The position numbers were made by a program, and so were the translations under genes. The notes beneath the pieces are model-generated. The model was not told where the DNA came from. It did not search any database and saw only the letters and a list, made by a program, of their open reading frames with translations. A stretch of DNA of 53,247 bases from Cryobacterium sp. (GTDB lineage: Bacteria > Actinomycetota > Actinomycetes > Actinomycetales > Microbacteriaceae). Where the stretch lies: the NCBI GenBank assembly GCA_019638935.1, contig JAHBSW010000012.1, positions 1 through 53,247 of the forward strand, given 5' to 3'. Shown here piece by piece: positions 34,775 to 42,409 of this stretch. Each line of letters starts with the position of its first letter. The first letter of the stretch is position 1.

Positions 34775-34851
34775 GGTGGTCGTAGCTCAGTTGGTAGAGC
34801 GCTGGCTTGTGGTGCCGGATGTCGCGGGTTCGAGTCCCGTCGATCACCCCA
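34775..34851 (+). tRNA. tRNA-His (anticodon GTG)
   Basis: Acceptor GTGGTCG / CGATCAC with one G-T wobble, G-1 opposite C73 as required for tRNA-His, D-arm GCTC-AGTTGGTA-GAGC, anticodon loop TTGTGGT with GTG, T-arm GCGGG-TTCGAGT-CCCGT, and an encoded CCA. The 3' 26 nt (34826-34851) recur downstream, marking it as a past integration site. Confidence 0.97.
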
Positions 34852-34916
34852 ATCGCCGTTCTGGCTTCGTCAAATGACCGGGTTTCGCATCGCGCGATCG
34901 CCTGTCGGCGCTCACG

Positions 34917-35054
34917 GGGTTCGAGTCCCGTCGATCACCCCAGATTCTTGAGCAACCAAACCGACGGCCGAGACGGCCGCCGGCGCTGGCGTCGCCGCGA
35001 AGGCGAGAAATCGCCTTCGCTCTATGCTCCAGCGCGCCCGTCGATCACCCCAAT
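34917..35054 (+). repeat. Two extra copies of the tRNA-His 3' end (att-like direct repeats)
   Basis: The 26-nt tRNA-His 3' end (34826-34851) is repeated identically at 34917-34942. Its last 16 nt plus AT (18 nt, matching 34836-34853) occur again at 35037-35054. Neither copy belongs to a full tRNA. The intervals are 65 and 94 bp and carry no gene. Such direct repeats of a tRNA 3' end are what site-specific integration leaves as attL/attR. No integrase remains in the window. Confidence 0.85.
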
Positions 35055-35542
35055 TCTCCATGACCCAGCGCGCCATCCTCGAACCGCGCTCGTGCGCGAT
35101 CGTGGTTCCGCCCGACCGCGACGAGCTCCGTGGCCTTGGGCAAGCCCATCGGCTTGGTCGACACGTAGACGCTCTCCGCACGCTCCACGAGGAACGTCTC
35201 GTGCCAGATCCCGACGGAGCCCGGCGCCTTTCGGGCCGCCTGATTGAAGCGCGTCCACGCGGGTCGATGCTCCTGCGACGGGTTGGATGCGTAGGCGTAG
35301 AGCTTCTCGACCGATGACCAGTACTGCACGACGTAGGGACCGCCCGATCCGAACAGCAGCTCATAGCCGAGCAAACCGGAGTCGGCATCCGTCAAGAGCT
35401 CCCGCAGCATCCGCGGCATGGCGGTGAACGCGGGCAGCCAGAGATCGGGCCGCCACCAGCGGTTGATCTGCATGCCGATGTGGAACACGACCAGCTCGCT
35501 CTCGTAGCGGTGCGTCATCCGCCCCTTGATCACTTGTGACAT
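35045..35542 (-). CDS. DUF4188 family protein (monooxygenase-like)
   Basis: A protein of 165 residues of the DUF4188 family, which is related to heme-containing phenylacetaldoxime-dehydratase-like proteins and often annotated as a monooxygenase. Conserved segments are ELVVFHIGMQINRWWRPDLW, SGLLGYELLFGSGGPYVVQYW and GIWHETFLVERAESVYV. ATG 35542 follows AGGGAG. The stop codon TGA (35045-35047) lies inside the third copy of the tRNA-His 3' repeat, so the present C-terminus (GHGELG) was created or bounded by that repeat. It is divergent from a MerR gene across two operators, which suggests inducible expression. Confidence 0.85.
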   Translation of the reverse strand: MSQVIKGRMTHRYESELVVFHIGMQINRWWRPDLWLPAFTAMPRMLRELLTDADSGLLGYELLFGSGGPYVVQYWSSVEKLYAYASNPSQEHRPAWTRFNQAARKAPGSVGIWHETFLVERAESVYVSTKPMGLPKATELVAVGRNHDRARARFEDGALGHGELG

Positions 35543-35557
35543 GACTCACTCCCTAAT

Positions 35558-35596
35558 TAGATAGCGACACTATCTATAATGGATAGCGATACTATC
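35558..35596. promoter_or_regulatory. Double MerR-type operator with TATAAT between
   Basis: There are two dyads: TAGATAG-CGACA-CTATCTA (35558-35576) and GATAG-CGATA-CTATC (35582-35596), with centres 22 bp apart. A consensus -10 box TATAAT (35575-35580) for the MerR gene overlaps and follows the first dyad. Both divergent genes must be transcribed from this region, so the MerR protein probably controls itself and the DUF4188 gene. Confidence 0.8.
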
Positions 35597-35613
35597 TAAG
35601 TCAAGAGGTGATG

Positions 35614-36228
35614 ATGAAAATCTCCGAACTGGCGAAGCAGAGCAGCGTTCCCGCACCGACGATCAAGTACTACATTCGCGAGGGGCTGCTGCCCGAAGGG
35701 ACGCGAACCGCGCCGACACAGGCCGAGTACGACGAGAGTCACATGCGGCGGCTACGGGTGATCCGCGCGCTGATCGAGTCCGGCGTGAGCATCGCCGAGA
35801 CGCGCCGCATGGTCGAGACGCTCGACGACCCCCCCGCGCAGCCTCATCTGCTGCTGGGTGCCGCGCACGCGGCCGTGACCCCGCCGGTGGACGAGACGCT
35901 AGACCTCACCGCCGCCGCGAGACTCGCCGCCGGGCTGGGCTGGGAGCCCGAGAAGTGCGACGACGCCGTGCTGTGCGGCGTCGCCCGTGCCCTGCAGGGC
36001 CTCGAAAAGGCTGGGTTCTCGGTGCCCGACGAGGTGATGCCCGTGTACCTCGAGAGCATTCGCAGGATCGCGGATGCCGAGATCGCCGGCGTGCCGACCG
36101 ACTCCGTCGAGTCCGCCGTGAGCTATGTCGTACTGGGGTCGGTTCTGGCCGAGCCGCTGCTGCTCGCGCTGCGCCGCGTGGCGCAGCAGGTGAGCTCAGC
36201 GGAGAGGTTCAGCGGCCCTGCCTCGTAA
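35614..36228 (+). CDS. MerR-family transcriptional regulator
   Basis: A protein of 204 residues. The N-terminal MerR helix-turn-helix reads MKISELAKQSSVPAPTIKYYIREGLLPEG with the second helix EYDESHMRRLRVIRALIESGVSI (in outline). The C-terminal ~120 residues (LDLTAAARLAAGLGWEPEKCDDAVLCGVARALQGLE) form a ligand domain larger than in metal sensors, suggesting an organic inducer. The only Cys are in EKCDDAVLCG. ATG 35614 is preferred (AAGAGG 5 nt upstream), with an ATG one codon earlier. It is divergent from the DUF4188 gene with two matching operators. Confidence 0.9.
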   Translation: MKISELAKQSSVPAPTIKYYIREGLLPEGTRTAPTQAEYDESHMRRLRVIRALIESGVSIAETRRMVETLDDPPAQPHLLLGAAHAAVTPPVDETLDLTAAARLAAGLGWEPEKCDDAVLCGVARALQGLEKAGFSVPDEVMPVYLESIRRIADAEIAGVPTDSVESAVSYVVLGSVLAEPLLLALRRVAQQVSSAERFSGPAS

Positions 36229-36256
36229 AGCCCGCCGCTCGGGTGAGCCACGACGC

Positions 36257-36342
36257 GGCTTCGAGACGGTCGCTACGCGACCTCCTCAACCACCAAGACC
36301 TAGCGAGGTCTCGATACGCCGCCGATAGCGGCTACCCAACCA
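36257..36342. repeat. Two degenerate GGTTTCGATACG...CTCAACC repeat units
   Basis: Unit 1 (36257-36294) starts GGCTTCGAGACGGTCGCTAC and ends CTCCTCAACCACC. Unit 2 (36307-36342) starts GGTCTCGATACGCCGCC and ends GGCTACCCAACCA. Each has a short inner stem. They are diverged members of the family seen as an array at 43350-43609. Confidence 0.75.
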
Positions 36343-36359
36343 TCGAATCTGCCCGCAAC

Positions 36360-36365
36360 TAGGCT
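36360..36365 (+). promoter_or_regulatory. -10 box TAGGCT of clpS (leaderless start)
   Basis: TAGGCT, 6 nt (AGAAAC), then the clpS ATG at 36372. No Shine-Dalgarno sequence is present. Confidence 0.55.
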
Positions 36366-36371
36366 AGAAAC

Positions 36372-36656
36372 ATGGCCCAGACGATCGAAGACACCCGCGT
36401 CAGCGAGAGCACCGCGATCGCGACACCCTGGGTCACGATCGTGCACAATGACCCCGTCAACCTCATGTCGTATGTGACGTTCGTGTTCCGCAGCTATTTC
36501 GGGCATCCACCCGCCGAGGCCGAGCGCCTAATGCTGCAAGTGCACCTCACGGGCAGAGCCGTTGTCGCGACGGGGCCGCGCGAAGAGATGGAACGCCACG
36601 TCGAGGCGATGCACGGCTACGGGCTCTGGGCCACCCTCACCCGGACAGACGGCTGA
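36372..36656 (+). CDS. clpS: ATP-dependent Clp protease adaptor ClpS
   Basis: A protein of 94 residues that delivers N-end-rule substrates to ClpAP/ClpCP. Hallmarks are [20 protein letters not shown] with the conserved HND that binds the substrate N-terminus, [26 protein letters not shown] and the C-terminal [10 protein letters not shown]. The gene begins the conserved actinobacterial set clpS - DUF2017 - zincin. The next gene starts 2 bp after the stop. Confidence 0.96.
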   Translation: MAQTIEDTRVSESTAIATPWVTIVHNDPVNLMSYVTFVFRSYFGHPPAEAERLMLQVHLTGRAVVATGPREEMERHVEAMHGYGLWATLTRTDG

Positions 36657-36658
36657 CC

Positions 36659-37153
36659 GTGCGCGAGTTCCGTCTCGAGGCCGACGAAACCGTCGCGGCG
36701 CTCATCGAACTCGATGAGGCCAATGTCGTGCGTGATCTCGCAAACCAGCTCACGCTCCTGCTCACGGAACCCGCCGAAGGCGACCCCGCACTACTGAGGC
36801 TGCTGCCGGATGCCTACCCCGACGACGCGGCCAGTTCCACCGAGTTCCGCAGGTACACCCACGATTCGCTGATCGACCGCAAGGTCGCCAACGCGAGCAC
36901 CGTCATCGAGACGCTCGACGCCGCCACCGCAGCGGTAGACGCTGCGAGCGAGGAGCACGCATCCGCCTCGCTCCGACTCGACCGGGACCAGGCGATCGCG
37001 TGGCTGACCACGCTCACCGACATCCGCCTCACCCTCGCGAATCGGCTGGGCATCATCGAGGACGATCAGCGCTCCGACGATGTCGTGCTGCAGGATCTCT
37101 ACGACTGGCTCGGCTTCGTGCAGAACGCTATCGTCGAGACGCTGGAGAGCTAG
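36659..37153 (+). CDS. DUF2017 domain-containing protein
   Basis: A protein of 164 residues found next to ClpS across actinobacteria. Segments: MREFRLEADETVAALIELDE, VVRDLANQLTLLLTEP, FRRYTHDSLIDRKVANASTV, and a C-terminal helix pair LTDIRLTLANRLGI / LQDLYDWLGFVQNAIVETLE. No enzymatic motif is visible. The constant neighbourhood suggests a role with Clp proteolysis. GTG 36659 lies 2 bp after clpS, implying coupling. Confidence 0.9.
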   Translation: MREFRLEADETVAALIELDEANVVRDLANQLTLLLTEPAEGDPALLRLLPDAYPDDAASSTEFRRYTHDSLIDRKVANASTVIETLDAATAAVDAASEEHASASLRLDRDQAIAWLTTLTDIRLTLANRLGIIEDDQRSDDVVLQDLYDWLGFVQNAIVETLES

Positions 37154-37159
37154 CCGCCC

Positions 37160-37510
37160 ATGCACGACATTCCGCACGACGAGTTCGAGAGGCTCGTGAT
37201 CGATGAGCTCGACGAGCTGCCCGACGACATGGTCGAGGGGCTCGACAATCTGGTCTTCGTGGTCGAGGACCGTCCCGACGACGGCTCGCTCGACCTGCTC
37301 GGACTCTACGACGGCGTCGCCCTCACCGATCGCGGTCAGTACGGCTTCGGGGAGCTGCCCGACCGCATCATCCTCTACCGTGAGCCGCTGCTCGACATCA
37401 GCCACGACCTCGACGAGCTGCGGGACCAGATCCACGTGACGCTCGTGCACGAGATCGCGCACTTCTACGGGATCGATGACACCCAGCTGCATGAACTCGG
37501 CTGGGCGTGA
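37160..37510 (+). CDS. Zincin-like metallopeptidase family protein (PF06262 type)
   Basis: A protein of 116 residues. The compact minimal zincin has HEIAHFYGIDDTQLHELGW at the C-terminus: HExxH plus the third ligand His within the downstream helix. Earlier blocks are DELPDDMVEGLDNLVFVVED and LPDRIILYREPLL. The physiological substrate is unknown. It is third in the clpS cluster. Its last codons overlap the GTG of the MFS gene by 4 bp. Confidence 0.93.
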   Translation: MHDIPHDEFERLVIDELDELPDDMVEGLDNLVFVVEDRPDDGSLDLLGLYDGVALTDRGQYGFGELPDRIILYREPLLDISHDLDELRDQIHVTLVHEIAHFYGIDDTQLHELGWA

Positions 37511-38772
37511 CCGCGGTGCAGCGCCGACCCAGCGTGTTCCGCATCCCCGGCTACGGCGCGTACTGGACCTCGTACTCGGTCTCGTCGTTCGGCATGTACG
37601 TCACCGCCCTCGCCCTGCAGGTGCTCGTGCTGCTCGAGCTGGGCGGCACCGCCGTCGACGTCGGGCTCGTCGGCTCGGCGCGCTGGCTGCCCTACCTCGT
37701 GCTGGGGCTCGTCGTCGGAGTGCTCGTCGACCGGGTGCGTCGCAAGCCCATCCTGGTGGGCGCCGACCTCGCACGCGCGGGCATCCTCCTCTCGATTCCC
37801 GTGCTGCACGTCTTCGGCCTGCTCAACGTCGTCGTCGTCGTGGTGCTCATGCTGCTCTTCGGAACCGTCGCACTGTTCGGCGACGCGGCGCAGCAGTCTC
37901 TGCTGCCCCTCGTCGTGCCGCGCTCGCGGTTGCTCGAGGCGCACGCCCACACCGATAAGAGCGATGCGGCCGCCCAGACCCTCGGCCCGACGGTGGGCGG
38001 GGGAATCGTGTCGCTCTTCGGCGCGGCCGCCGCCATGGTCGTGGAGGCGGGGGCGCGCATCGTCTCCGCGGTGGCCATCTCGCGCATCCGGGTCATCGAG
38101 ATGCCGCCCGCCCCCGAGAGCCGGAGCATCCGGCGTGAGCTCGCCGAGGGGTTGCGCTGGGTGTACCGCCACCGCACCCTCGCGCCGCTCGCGCTCGGCA
38201 CCCACGCGTGGTTCCTCGCCAACAGCATGCTCACCACCGTGTTCGTGTCGTTCGTGATCGTCGAGCTCGCCCTCGACGCGTTCGCCTTCGGCCTCGCCAT
38301 CGCGGCCGCCGGCGTCGCTGCGTTCGTCGGCGCGTCGATATCCATCCGGCTCGGGCTGCGCTTCGGCGTCGGCCCCGTCGTCATCGGCTGCCACACGCTC
38401 ATGGCACTCGGCTGCGTCGTCATCGCGCTCGCGCCCCCGGTCGCCGCCGACACTGCGGGCGAGTTCTGGCCGGCCCTCGCCGTCATCGCCACCGGACAGT
38501 TCGCGATCGGCCTCGCCATGGGAGCGAGCAACGCCAACGAGATGGGCTTTCGCCAGGCCGTCACACCCGACCACCTGCAGGGCAGGATGAACACGACGAT
38601 CCGGTCGATCAACCGCGCCATGATCGTCATCGGCGCTCCGCTCGGCGGCGCGCTCGCCGTCATGCTCGGCAACCGCCCCGCGCTGTGGATCGCCGGGGCG
38701 GGCTTTCTGCTCATCGCCGCGTACCTGATGATCAGCCCCTTTCGGGGCGCGCGGCACGTCGAGGTCGACTGA
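37507..38772 (+). CDS. MFS transporter
   Basis: A membrane protein of 421 residues with about 12 helices. FRIPGYGAYWTSYSVSSFGMYVTALALQVLV (outline) and the cytoplasmic loop VLVDRVRRKPILVGADLAR (motif A-like G-x-x-x-D-R-x-x-R-K) mark it as an MFS_3/enterobactin-exporter-type drug or siderophore exporter. The second half has the repeated motif ISIRLGLRFGVGPVVIG. The substrate is unknown. GTG 37507 overlaps the zincin stop by 4 bp, so it is expressed with the clpS cluster at least in part. Confidence 0.92.
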   Translation: MTAVQRRPSVFRIPGYGAYWTSYSVSSFGMYVTALALQVLVLLELGGTAVDVGLVGSARWLPYLVLGLVVGVLVDRVRRKPILVGADLARAGILLSIPVLHVFGLLNVVVVVVLMLLFGTVALFGDAAQQSLLPLVVPRSRLLEAHAHTDKSDAAAQTLGPTVGGGIVSLFGAAAAMVVEAGARIVSAVAISRIRVIEMPPAPESRSIRRELAEGLRWVYRHRTLAPLALGTHAWFLANSMLTTVFVSFVIVELALDAFAFGLAIAAAGVAAFVGASISIRLGLRFGVGPVVIGCHTLMALGCVVIALAPPVAADTAGEFWPALAVIATGQFAIGLAMGASNANEMGFRQAVTPDHLQGRMNTTIRSINRAMIVIGAPLGGALAVMLGNRPALWIAGAGFLLIAAYLMISPFRGARHVEVD

Positions 38773-38775
38773 CGA

Positions 38776-38804
38776 AGGGCGCAGGCCGACTGCGCAGACG
38801 CCCT
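38776..38804. terminator. Probable bidirectional terminator hairpin
   Basis: GCGCAG-GCCGA-CTGCGC (38779-38795), with an alternative outer AGGGCG/CGCCCT pairing (38776-38804), lies in the 35-bp gap between the convergent MFS and kinase genes. There is no T-tract. Confidence 0.55.
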
Positions 38805-38807
38805 CGG

Positions 38808-39338
38808 CTAGATCGTCACCTCATTGCCGTCGAGCACGAGATCGGCGAGCGACTTCGGGTGCTCCCGCGCGATGAACGCCTCCTCCTGCGCCGCCCAGTC
38901 GTCCCAGCGATCGATCCACGAGCCCCCGTCGCGGGCGATGACGCGCTCGCGACGCGTCTGCTCGTCGAGCTCCACCCACACGGCGTAGGCGGCGAGTGCG
39001 CGGTTGGCGCGGCTGAGCGCACCGCATCCCTCGATCAGCACGGGCCGACGGGGATCGAGCACGTGCCACTCGGCCGGTTCAGAGGCGGCCCAGTCCCAGC
39101 GCTGCCAGCGGCGAATCGTGGCGGCGAGGATGTAGTCGTGCACGTGCTGGCTCCCCGCCTCGAGGCCGCCCCAGCCGGGGTAGAGGTCATCCATGCGCAC
39201 GAGCTGCAGCTCGGGCTTCTGCCCGACCATCGCTCGCGCGAGCTCGGTCTTGCCCGAGCCGCTGCGTCCGTCGACGAGCACGACATCCGGATGCACCGGT
39301 GTGCGTGGCGGCAGAGCGCGCGCAGCCTCAGCCGACAA
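38808..39338 (-). CDS. P-loop kinase, uridine kinase-like
   Basis: About 176 residues. The Walker A sequence is VLVDGRSGSGKTELARAMV. MDDLYPGWGGLEAGSQHVHDYI resembles the substrate-binding loop of uridine/pantothenate-kinase-like proteins. RPVLIEGCGALS and a lid region with DEQTRRERVIARDGG follow. The family phosphorylates nucleosides or similar small molecules. Starts are uncertain: TTG 39338 (overlapping the ykoC stop by 11 bp), TTG 39380 or GTG 39296. The gene is directly behind ykoC in the TPP-riboswitch operon, so a role in thiamine-precursor phosphorylation is conceivable but not shown by sequence. Confidence 0.8.
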   Translation of the reverse strand: MSAEAARALPPRTPVHPDVVLVDGRSGSGKTELARAMVGQKPELQLVRMDDLYPGWGGLEAGSQHVHDYILAATIRRWQRWDWAASEPAEWHVLDPRRPVLIEGCGALSRANRALAAYAVWVELDEQTRRERVIARDGGSWIDRWDDWAAQEEAFIAREHPKSLADLVLDGNEVTI

Positions 39339-40128
39339 TGAAGTTCCAATGCCCGGTGGCGATGGCGGTTCCGATGGCAATCATCCCCACCATCCAACCA
39401 GCAATGACGACGAGCCACTCGCGCCAGCCGAAGAACGACTCGCGTGCCCAGGTTCGCCGCCCGGTGCCGCCGAATCCGCGCGCCTCCATCGCCGTCGCCA
39501 GCTTGCTGCCGCGGCGAATGGCGAGCACGAACAGCGCGAACACCTGACCGGTGGCTCGACGGATGCGACCGCTGTCGCCAACGCCTCGTGCGCGGCGAGC
39601 GAGGGACAGATATCGCCAGTCGTCGAAGAACAGCCCGACGAGCCGGAACGCGGCGAGCGCGCCCAGCACGAATCGCGCCGGCAGACGCCACACCTGCGCC
39701 AGCCCGTCGGCGAGATCGGTCGCATCGACCGTAATGAACAGCACGACGGCGGGCAGCCCGATCGCGAGCACGCGAAGCGCCGTGGCCAGGGCGAGCTCGA
39801 GCGAGCCGTCGCTCACGCGAATCGCGAGCCACTCCCAGTGCACCGTGCCACCTGCCTGGCCGTAGAGCGCGATCGTCAGTGCCGCGAGAGGCGCAGCGAT
39901 CCACACCGGCAGTGTGCGCAGCCAGAACACGCGCCACGGGATGCCGAGCCGCCCCATCGCGGCAAGCGCCAACGCGATCAGCGCCTCGAGTCCGAGTGCT
40001 GTCGCGGCCGACACCCAGTCGATGGTGAGCACGAGGCACAGAGCGAGCAGCAGCGCGGCTCCCAGTTTCGCGACCGGGTTCACCTGACGGATGCCGCGAG
40101 TCGCGTCCGCTGCCACGAGCCCGCTCAT
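39328..40128 (-). CDS. ykoC: ECF transporter T component (YkoC-like)
   Basis: A CbiQ/EcfT-family membrane protein of 266 residues. Membrane segments include LGAALLLALCLVLTIDWVSA and AVVLFITVDATDLADGL. The coupling motifs RGFGGTGRRTW and ARRARGVGDSGRIR correspond to the conserved A-R-G charged helices that contact the ATPases. With YkoD and YkoE it forms the energised transporter for the thiamine precursor hydroxymethylpyrimidine/thiamine. ATG 40128 follows AGGAG; the upstream in-frame extension overlaps ykoD and is not used. Confidence 0.9.
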   Translation of the reverse strand: MSGLVAADATRGIRQVNPVAKLGAALLLALCLVLTIDWVSAATALGLEALIALALAAMGRLGIPWRVFWLRTLPVWIAAPLAALTIALYGQAGGTVHWEWLAIRVSDGSLELALATALRVLAIGLPAVVLFITVDATDLADGLAQVWRLPARFVLGALAAFRLVGLFFDDWRYLSLARRARGVGDSGRIRRATGQVFALFVLAIRRGSKLATAMEARGFGGTGRRTWARESFFGWREWLVVIAGWMVGMIAIGTAIATGHWNFIVG

Positions 40129-40148
40129 CTGCCCGCTCCTGTGCCTAC

Positions 40149-41591
40149 TCACAGCTCGACCCGCTCGTCGGCCAGAGCGTCCACGAACTCTGCATCGTGC
40201 GTCATCGCCACGATCGCCCGGCCCTCGTCGAGCAGCTCGCACAGCAGCGCGACCTGCTCTGCCCAGGTGCGGGCATCCTGACCGAACGTGGGCTCGTCGA
40301 GCACGAGCATGCGCGGCCGCGTCGCAATGACCGTCGCTACGGAGAGCCTGCGCTTCTCCCCGCCCGACAGGGTGAAGGGGTTGGCCTCCGCGAGCGCGTC
40401 GAGGCGCAGCCGCCCGAGCAGCTCGTCGACCCGTCGGGCGGTCTCGGCTGCGGAGAGGCCCAACGCGCGCGGCCCGACCTCGAGCTCGCGCCTCACCGTC
40501 GTGCTGAGCAGCTGGTGCTCCGGTTCCTGAAAGACGGTGCCGATGCGGGTGAGCAGTTCGCGCGACCTCCAGCGGATCGGGCTCGCGCCGGCACCGGAGT
40601 GCAGCTCGGGCAGCGCCTCGAGCGAGCCCCCGAGCGGTGGCAGCAGCCCGGCGAGCGTGTGACCGAGCGTCGTCTTGCCCGAGCCGTTAGGCCCCGTCAG
40701 CGCGAGAGCGCGGCCGGCGGTGGCCGAGAGCGTGACGGGAGCGTGCACCGGCGCGGTCCTGCCGAAGGAGAGGTCCACAGCCTGAAGCAGGTGCGCTCCC
40801 TCGCGCCTGAGGCGCTGCGGTACCACCCGTGGGCGCCCCGGCACCCACACCCCCGCCGCGGCGAGGTGGTCGGCGCTGCGCCCCAGGATGACATCCGGCG
40901 CACCGTCGGCCAGCACGCCCCCGCCGGGGGCCAGCACGACGACCCGCTCCACGAGCGGCAGCCAGGTTTCCACGCGATGCTCGATCACGACGAGGGTCGC
41001 CCCCGTGCGATCGAGCACGCGCGAGACCGCGTCGCGCACCTCGATGACGCCCGCCGGGTCGAGGTTCGCGGTGGGCTCGTCGAGCAGCAGCAGCCCGGGC
41101 TGCATCGCGAGCACCCCCGCGAGCGCGAGCCTCTGCTTCTGACCACCCGACAGCTCGCTCGTCGACCGGTCGAGCGGCACGTCCAGCCCGACGGCGTCGA
41201 GCGACTCGCGCACACGCGGCCAGATATCCTCGCGCGGAACGCCGAGGTTCTCGCAGCCGAAGGCCACATCGTCGCCGACCCGGCTCAGGATCACTTGGCT
41301 CTCGGGATCCTGCAGCACGAGTCCCGCGCGACCGCGCTGCTCCCCCGGCGGTCGGCCGTCGACTGCGAGCCGACCGAACTGCTCGCCCTCGTCGTCGCCA
41401 CCGAGCACTCCCGCGAGCGCGTGGACGAGAGTCGACTTTCCCGAGCCGGATGCCCCCAGCAGCAGCACGCGCTCGCCCGGCTCGATGACGAGGTCGAGCT
41501 CGTGCACGGCCGCGCGTCTGCGGGTCGCGTACCGCCAGCCCCACCCGCTGGCGCGCACGTCGGCGGGTCGAGCCGGCGGCATCCTGTTCAT
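40149..41591 (-). CDS. ykoD: ECF transporter double ATPase (YkoD-like)
   Basis: About 480 residues with two fused ABC ATPase domains: Walker A LLGASGSGKSTLVHAL and LTGPNGSGKTTLGHTL, Q-loops VLQDPESQVI and VFQEPEHQLL, signatures ELSGGQKQRLALAG and TLSGGEKRRLSVAT, and Walker B LLLLDEPTANLD and MLVLDEPTFGQD. It is the fused EcfA1-EcfA2 typical of ykoD. It energises uptake together with YkoC and YkoE. ATG 41591 or 41582 are possible starts; neither has a strong ribosome-binding site. It sits 25 bp after ykoE. Confidence 0.93.
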   Translation of the reverse strand: MNRMPPARPADVRASGWGWRYATRRRAAVHELDLVIEPGERVLLLGASGSGKSTLVHALAGVLGGDDEGEQFGRLAVDGRPPGEQRGRAGLVLQDPESQVILSRVGDDVAFGCENLGVPREDIWPRVRESLDAVGLDVPLDRSTSELSGGQKQRLALAGVLAMQPGLLLLDEPTANLDPAGVIEVRDAVSRVLDRTGATLVVIEHRVETWLPLVERVVVLAPGGGVLADGAPDVILGRSADHLAAAGVWVPGRPRVVPQRLRREGAHLLQAVDLSFGRTAPVHAPVTLSATAGRALALTGPNGSGKTTLGHTLAGLLPPLGGSLEALPELHSGAGASPIRWRSRELLTRIGTVFQEPEHQLLSTTVRRELEVGPRALGLSAAETARRVDELLGRLRLDALAEANPFTLSGGEKRRLSVATVIATRPRMLVLDEPTFGQDARTWAEQVALLCELLDEGRAIVAMTHDAEFVDALADERVEL

Positions 41592-41616
41592 GGAGATTGT
41601 GGTGCGCCGACGCTCG

Positions 41617-42231
41617 CTACACCCGCACCGTGACTTCTCGACCGCTCGCGAACCGGCTGAGCGCCCCGGTCTTCGCGAGACCGCGCACGAGCAGCCACGA
41701 CAGCACGCCCGCGATGAGCGCCCCAGAGACGACACCCGATGCCGCGTACACGGTCGCGAACGTCGCGTCTGCGCCCGGGTACCAGACGACGAGGTCGAAG
41801 GCGACCATCGCGATACCGGCACCGGCGCCCGCGAGCGCCGCCGCCCACAGCCGCCAGTTGACGTAGAGGAAGATCGCGAAGACGAGCTCGGCGCCGAGCC
41901 CCTGCACGAGTCCCTGCACGATGGTCAGCGGACCCCACTGGTTGCCGATGAGCGCGGAGACGACCGCGGCGACGGTCTCGCCGTAGATCGCCGCACCGGG
42001 CTTGCGGATGACGAGCGCCGTGAGCACTCCGGCGAAGAGCCACACGCCGTGGCCGAGAGCCTGGAGCCCCGGCAGCGCGGCCTCGAGCGGTGCGGTGACG
42101 GGGCTGCTCGCCACGTTCCACACGACGAAGACGACGCCGGCGGTCACGCCGATGACGCTCGCAACCACGATGTCGACGACGCGCCACCGCAGGTCGCGAC
42201 GCGGCGCTGGTTGAGTTTCAGTACTGGTCAC
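41617..42231 (-). CDS. ykoE: ECF transporter S component, HMP/thiamine permease (YkoE)
   Basis: A membrane protein of 204 residues with about six helices of the YkoE family, the substrate-binding component for hydroxymethylpyrimidine/thiamine. Typical segments are RWRVVDIVVASVIGVTAGVVF, GHGVWLFAGVLTALVIRKPGAAIYGE, LIGNQWGPLTIVQGLVQGLGAELVFA and the C-terminal GLAKTGALSRFASGRE. GTG 42231 follows GAAAGG. It is first in the operon, directly below a TPP riboswitch, so expression should fall when thiamine pyrophosphate is high. Confidence 0.95.
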   Translation of the reverse strand: MTSTETQPAPRRDLRWRVVDIVVASVIGVTAGVVFVVWNVASSPVTAPLEAALPGLQALGHGVWLFAGVLTALVIRKPGAAIYGETVAAVVSALIGNQWGPLTIVQGLVQGLGAELVFAIFLYVNWRLWAAALAGAGAGIAMVAFDLVVWYPGADATFATVYAASGVVSGALIAGVLSWLLVRGLAKTGALSRFASGREVTVRV

Positions 42232-42273
42232 TTTTCGTGCCTTTCTCCTATGAGTGGCACGGGTTGAAGAGAA

Positions 42274-42372
42274 ACTGCCCTCCCTGCGCTGGCATGATCC
42301 AGATCAGGTTCGACGGTCGAAGCTTCGATCAGCTTCCTCTCAGCCCGGCTCACCGGACTCCCGTGTTCGCCC
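42274..42372 (-). ncRNA. TPP riboswitch (THI element)
   Basis: Read on the minus strand, the conserved core GGGCTGAGA and the distal block ACCTGATCTGGATCATGCC then AGCGCAGGGA are present in the right order and spacing. The variable P3 region is GATCGAAGCTTCGA. The element ends about 45 nt before ykoE and should repress it when TPP is bound. A TATACT box (about 42375-42380) lies just upstream as a possible -10. Confidence 0.96.
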
Positions 42373-42409
42373 CCGAGTATAACCCCCACGGTCGTGACAG
42401 GCTGGAGTC

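Noticed and set aside
34917-34942. Second and third tRNA-His genes
   Set aside because: Only the 3' 26 nt and 18 nt are present. There is no acceptor 5' strand, D-arm or anticodon arm, so these are att-like remnants.
34536-35054. Short minus-strand frames starting MIDGTR opposite tRNA-His and its repeats
   Set aside because: They are antisense readings of the tRNA 3' end, a common annotation artefact.
34752-36342. An intact genomic island or prophage
   Set aside because: No integrase, transposase or phage gene is present between or near the repeats; only scars and a possible residual gene pair remain.
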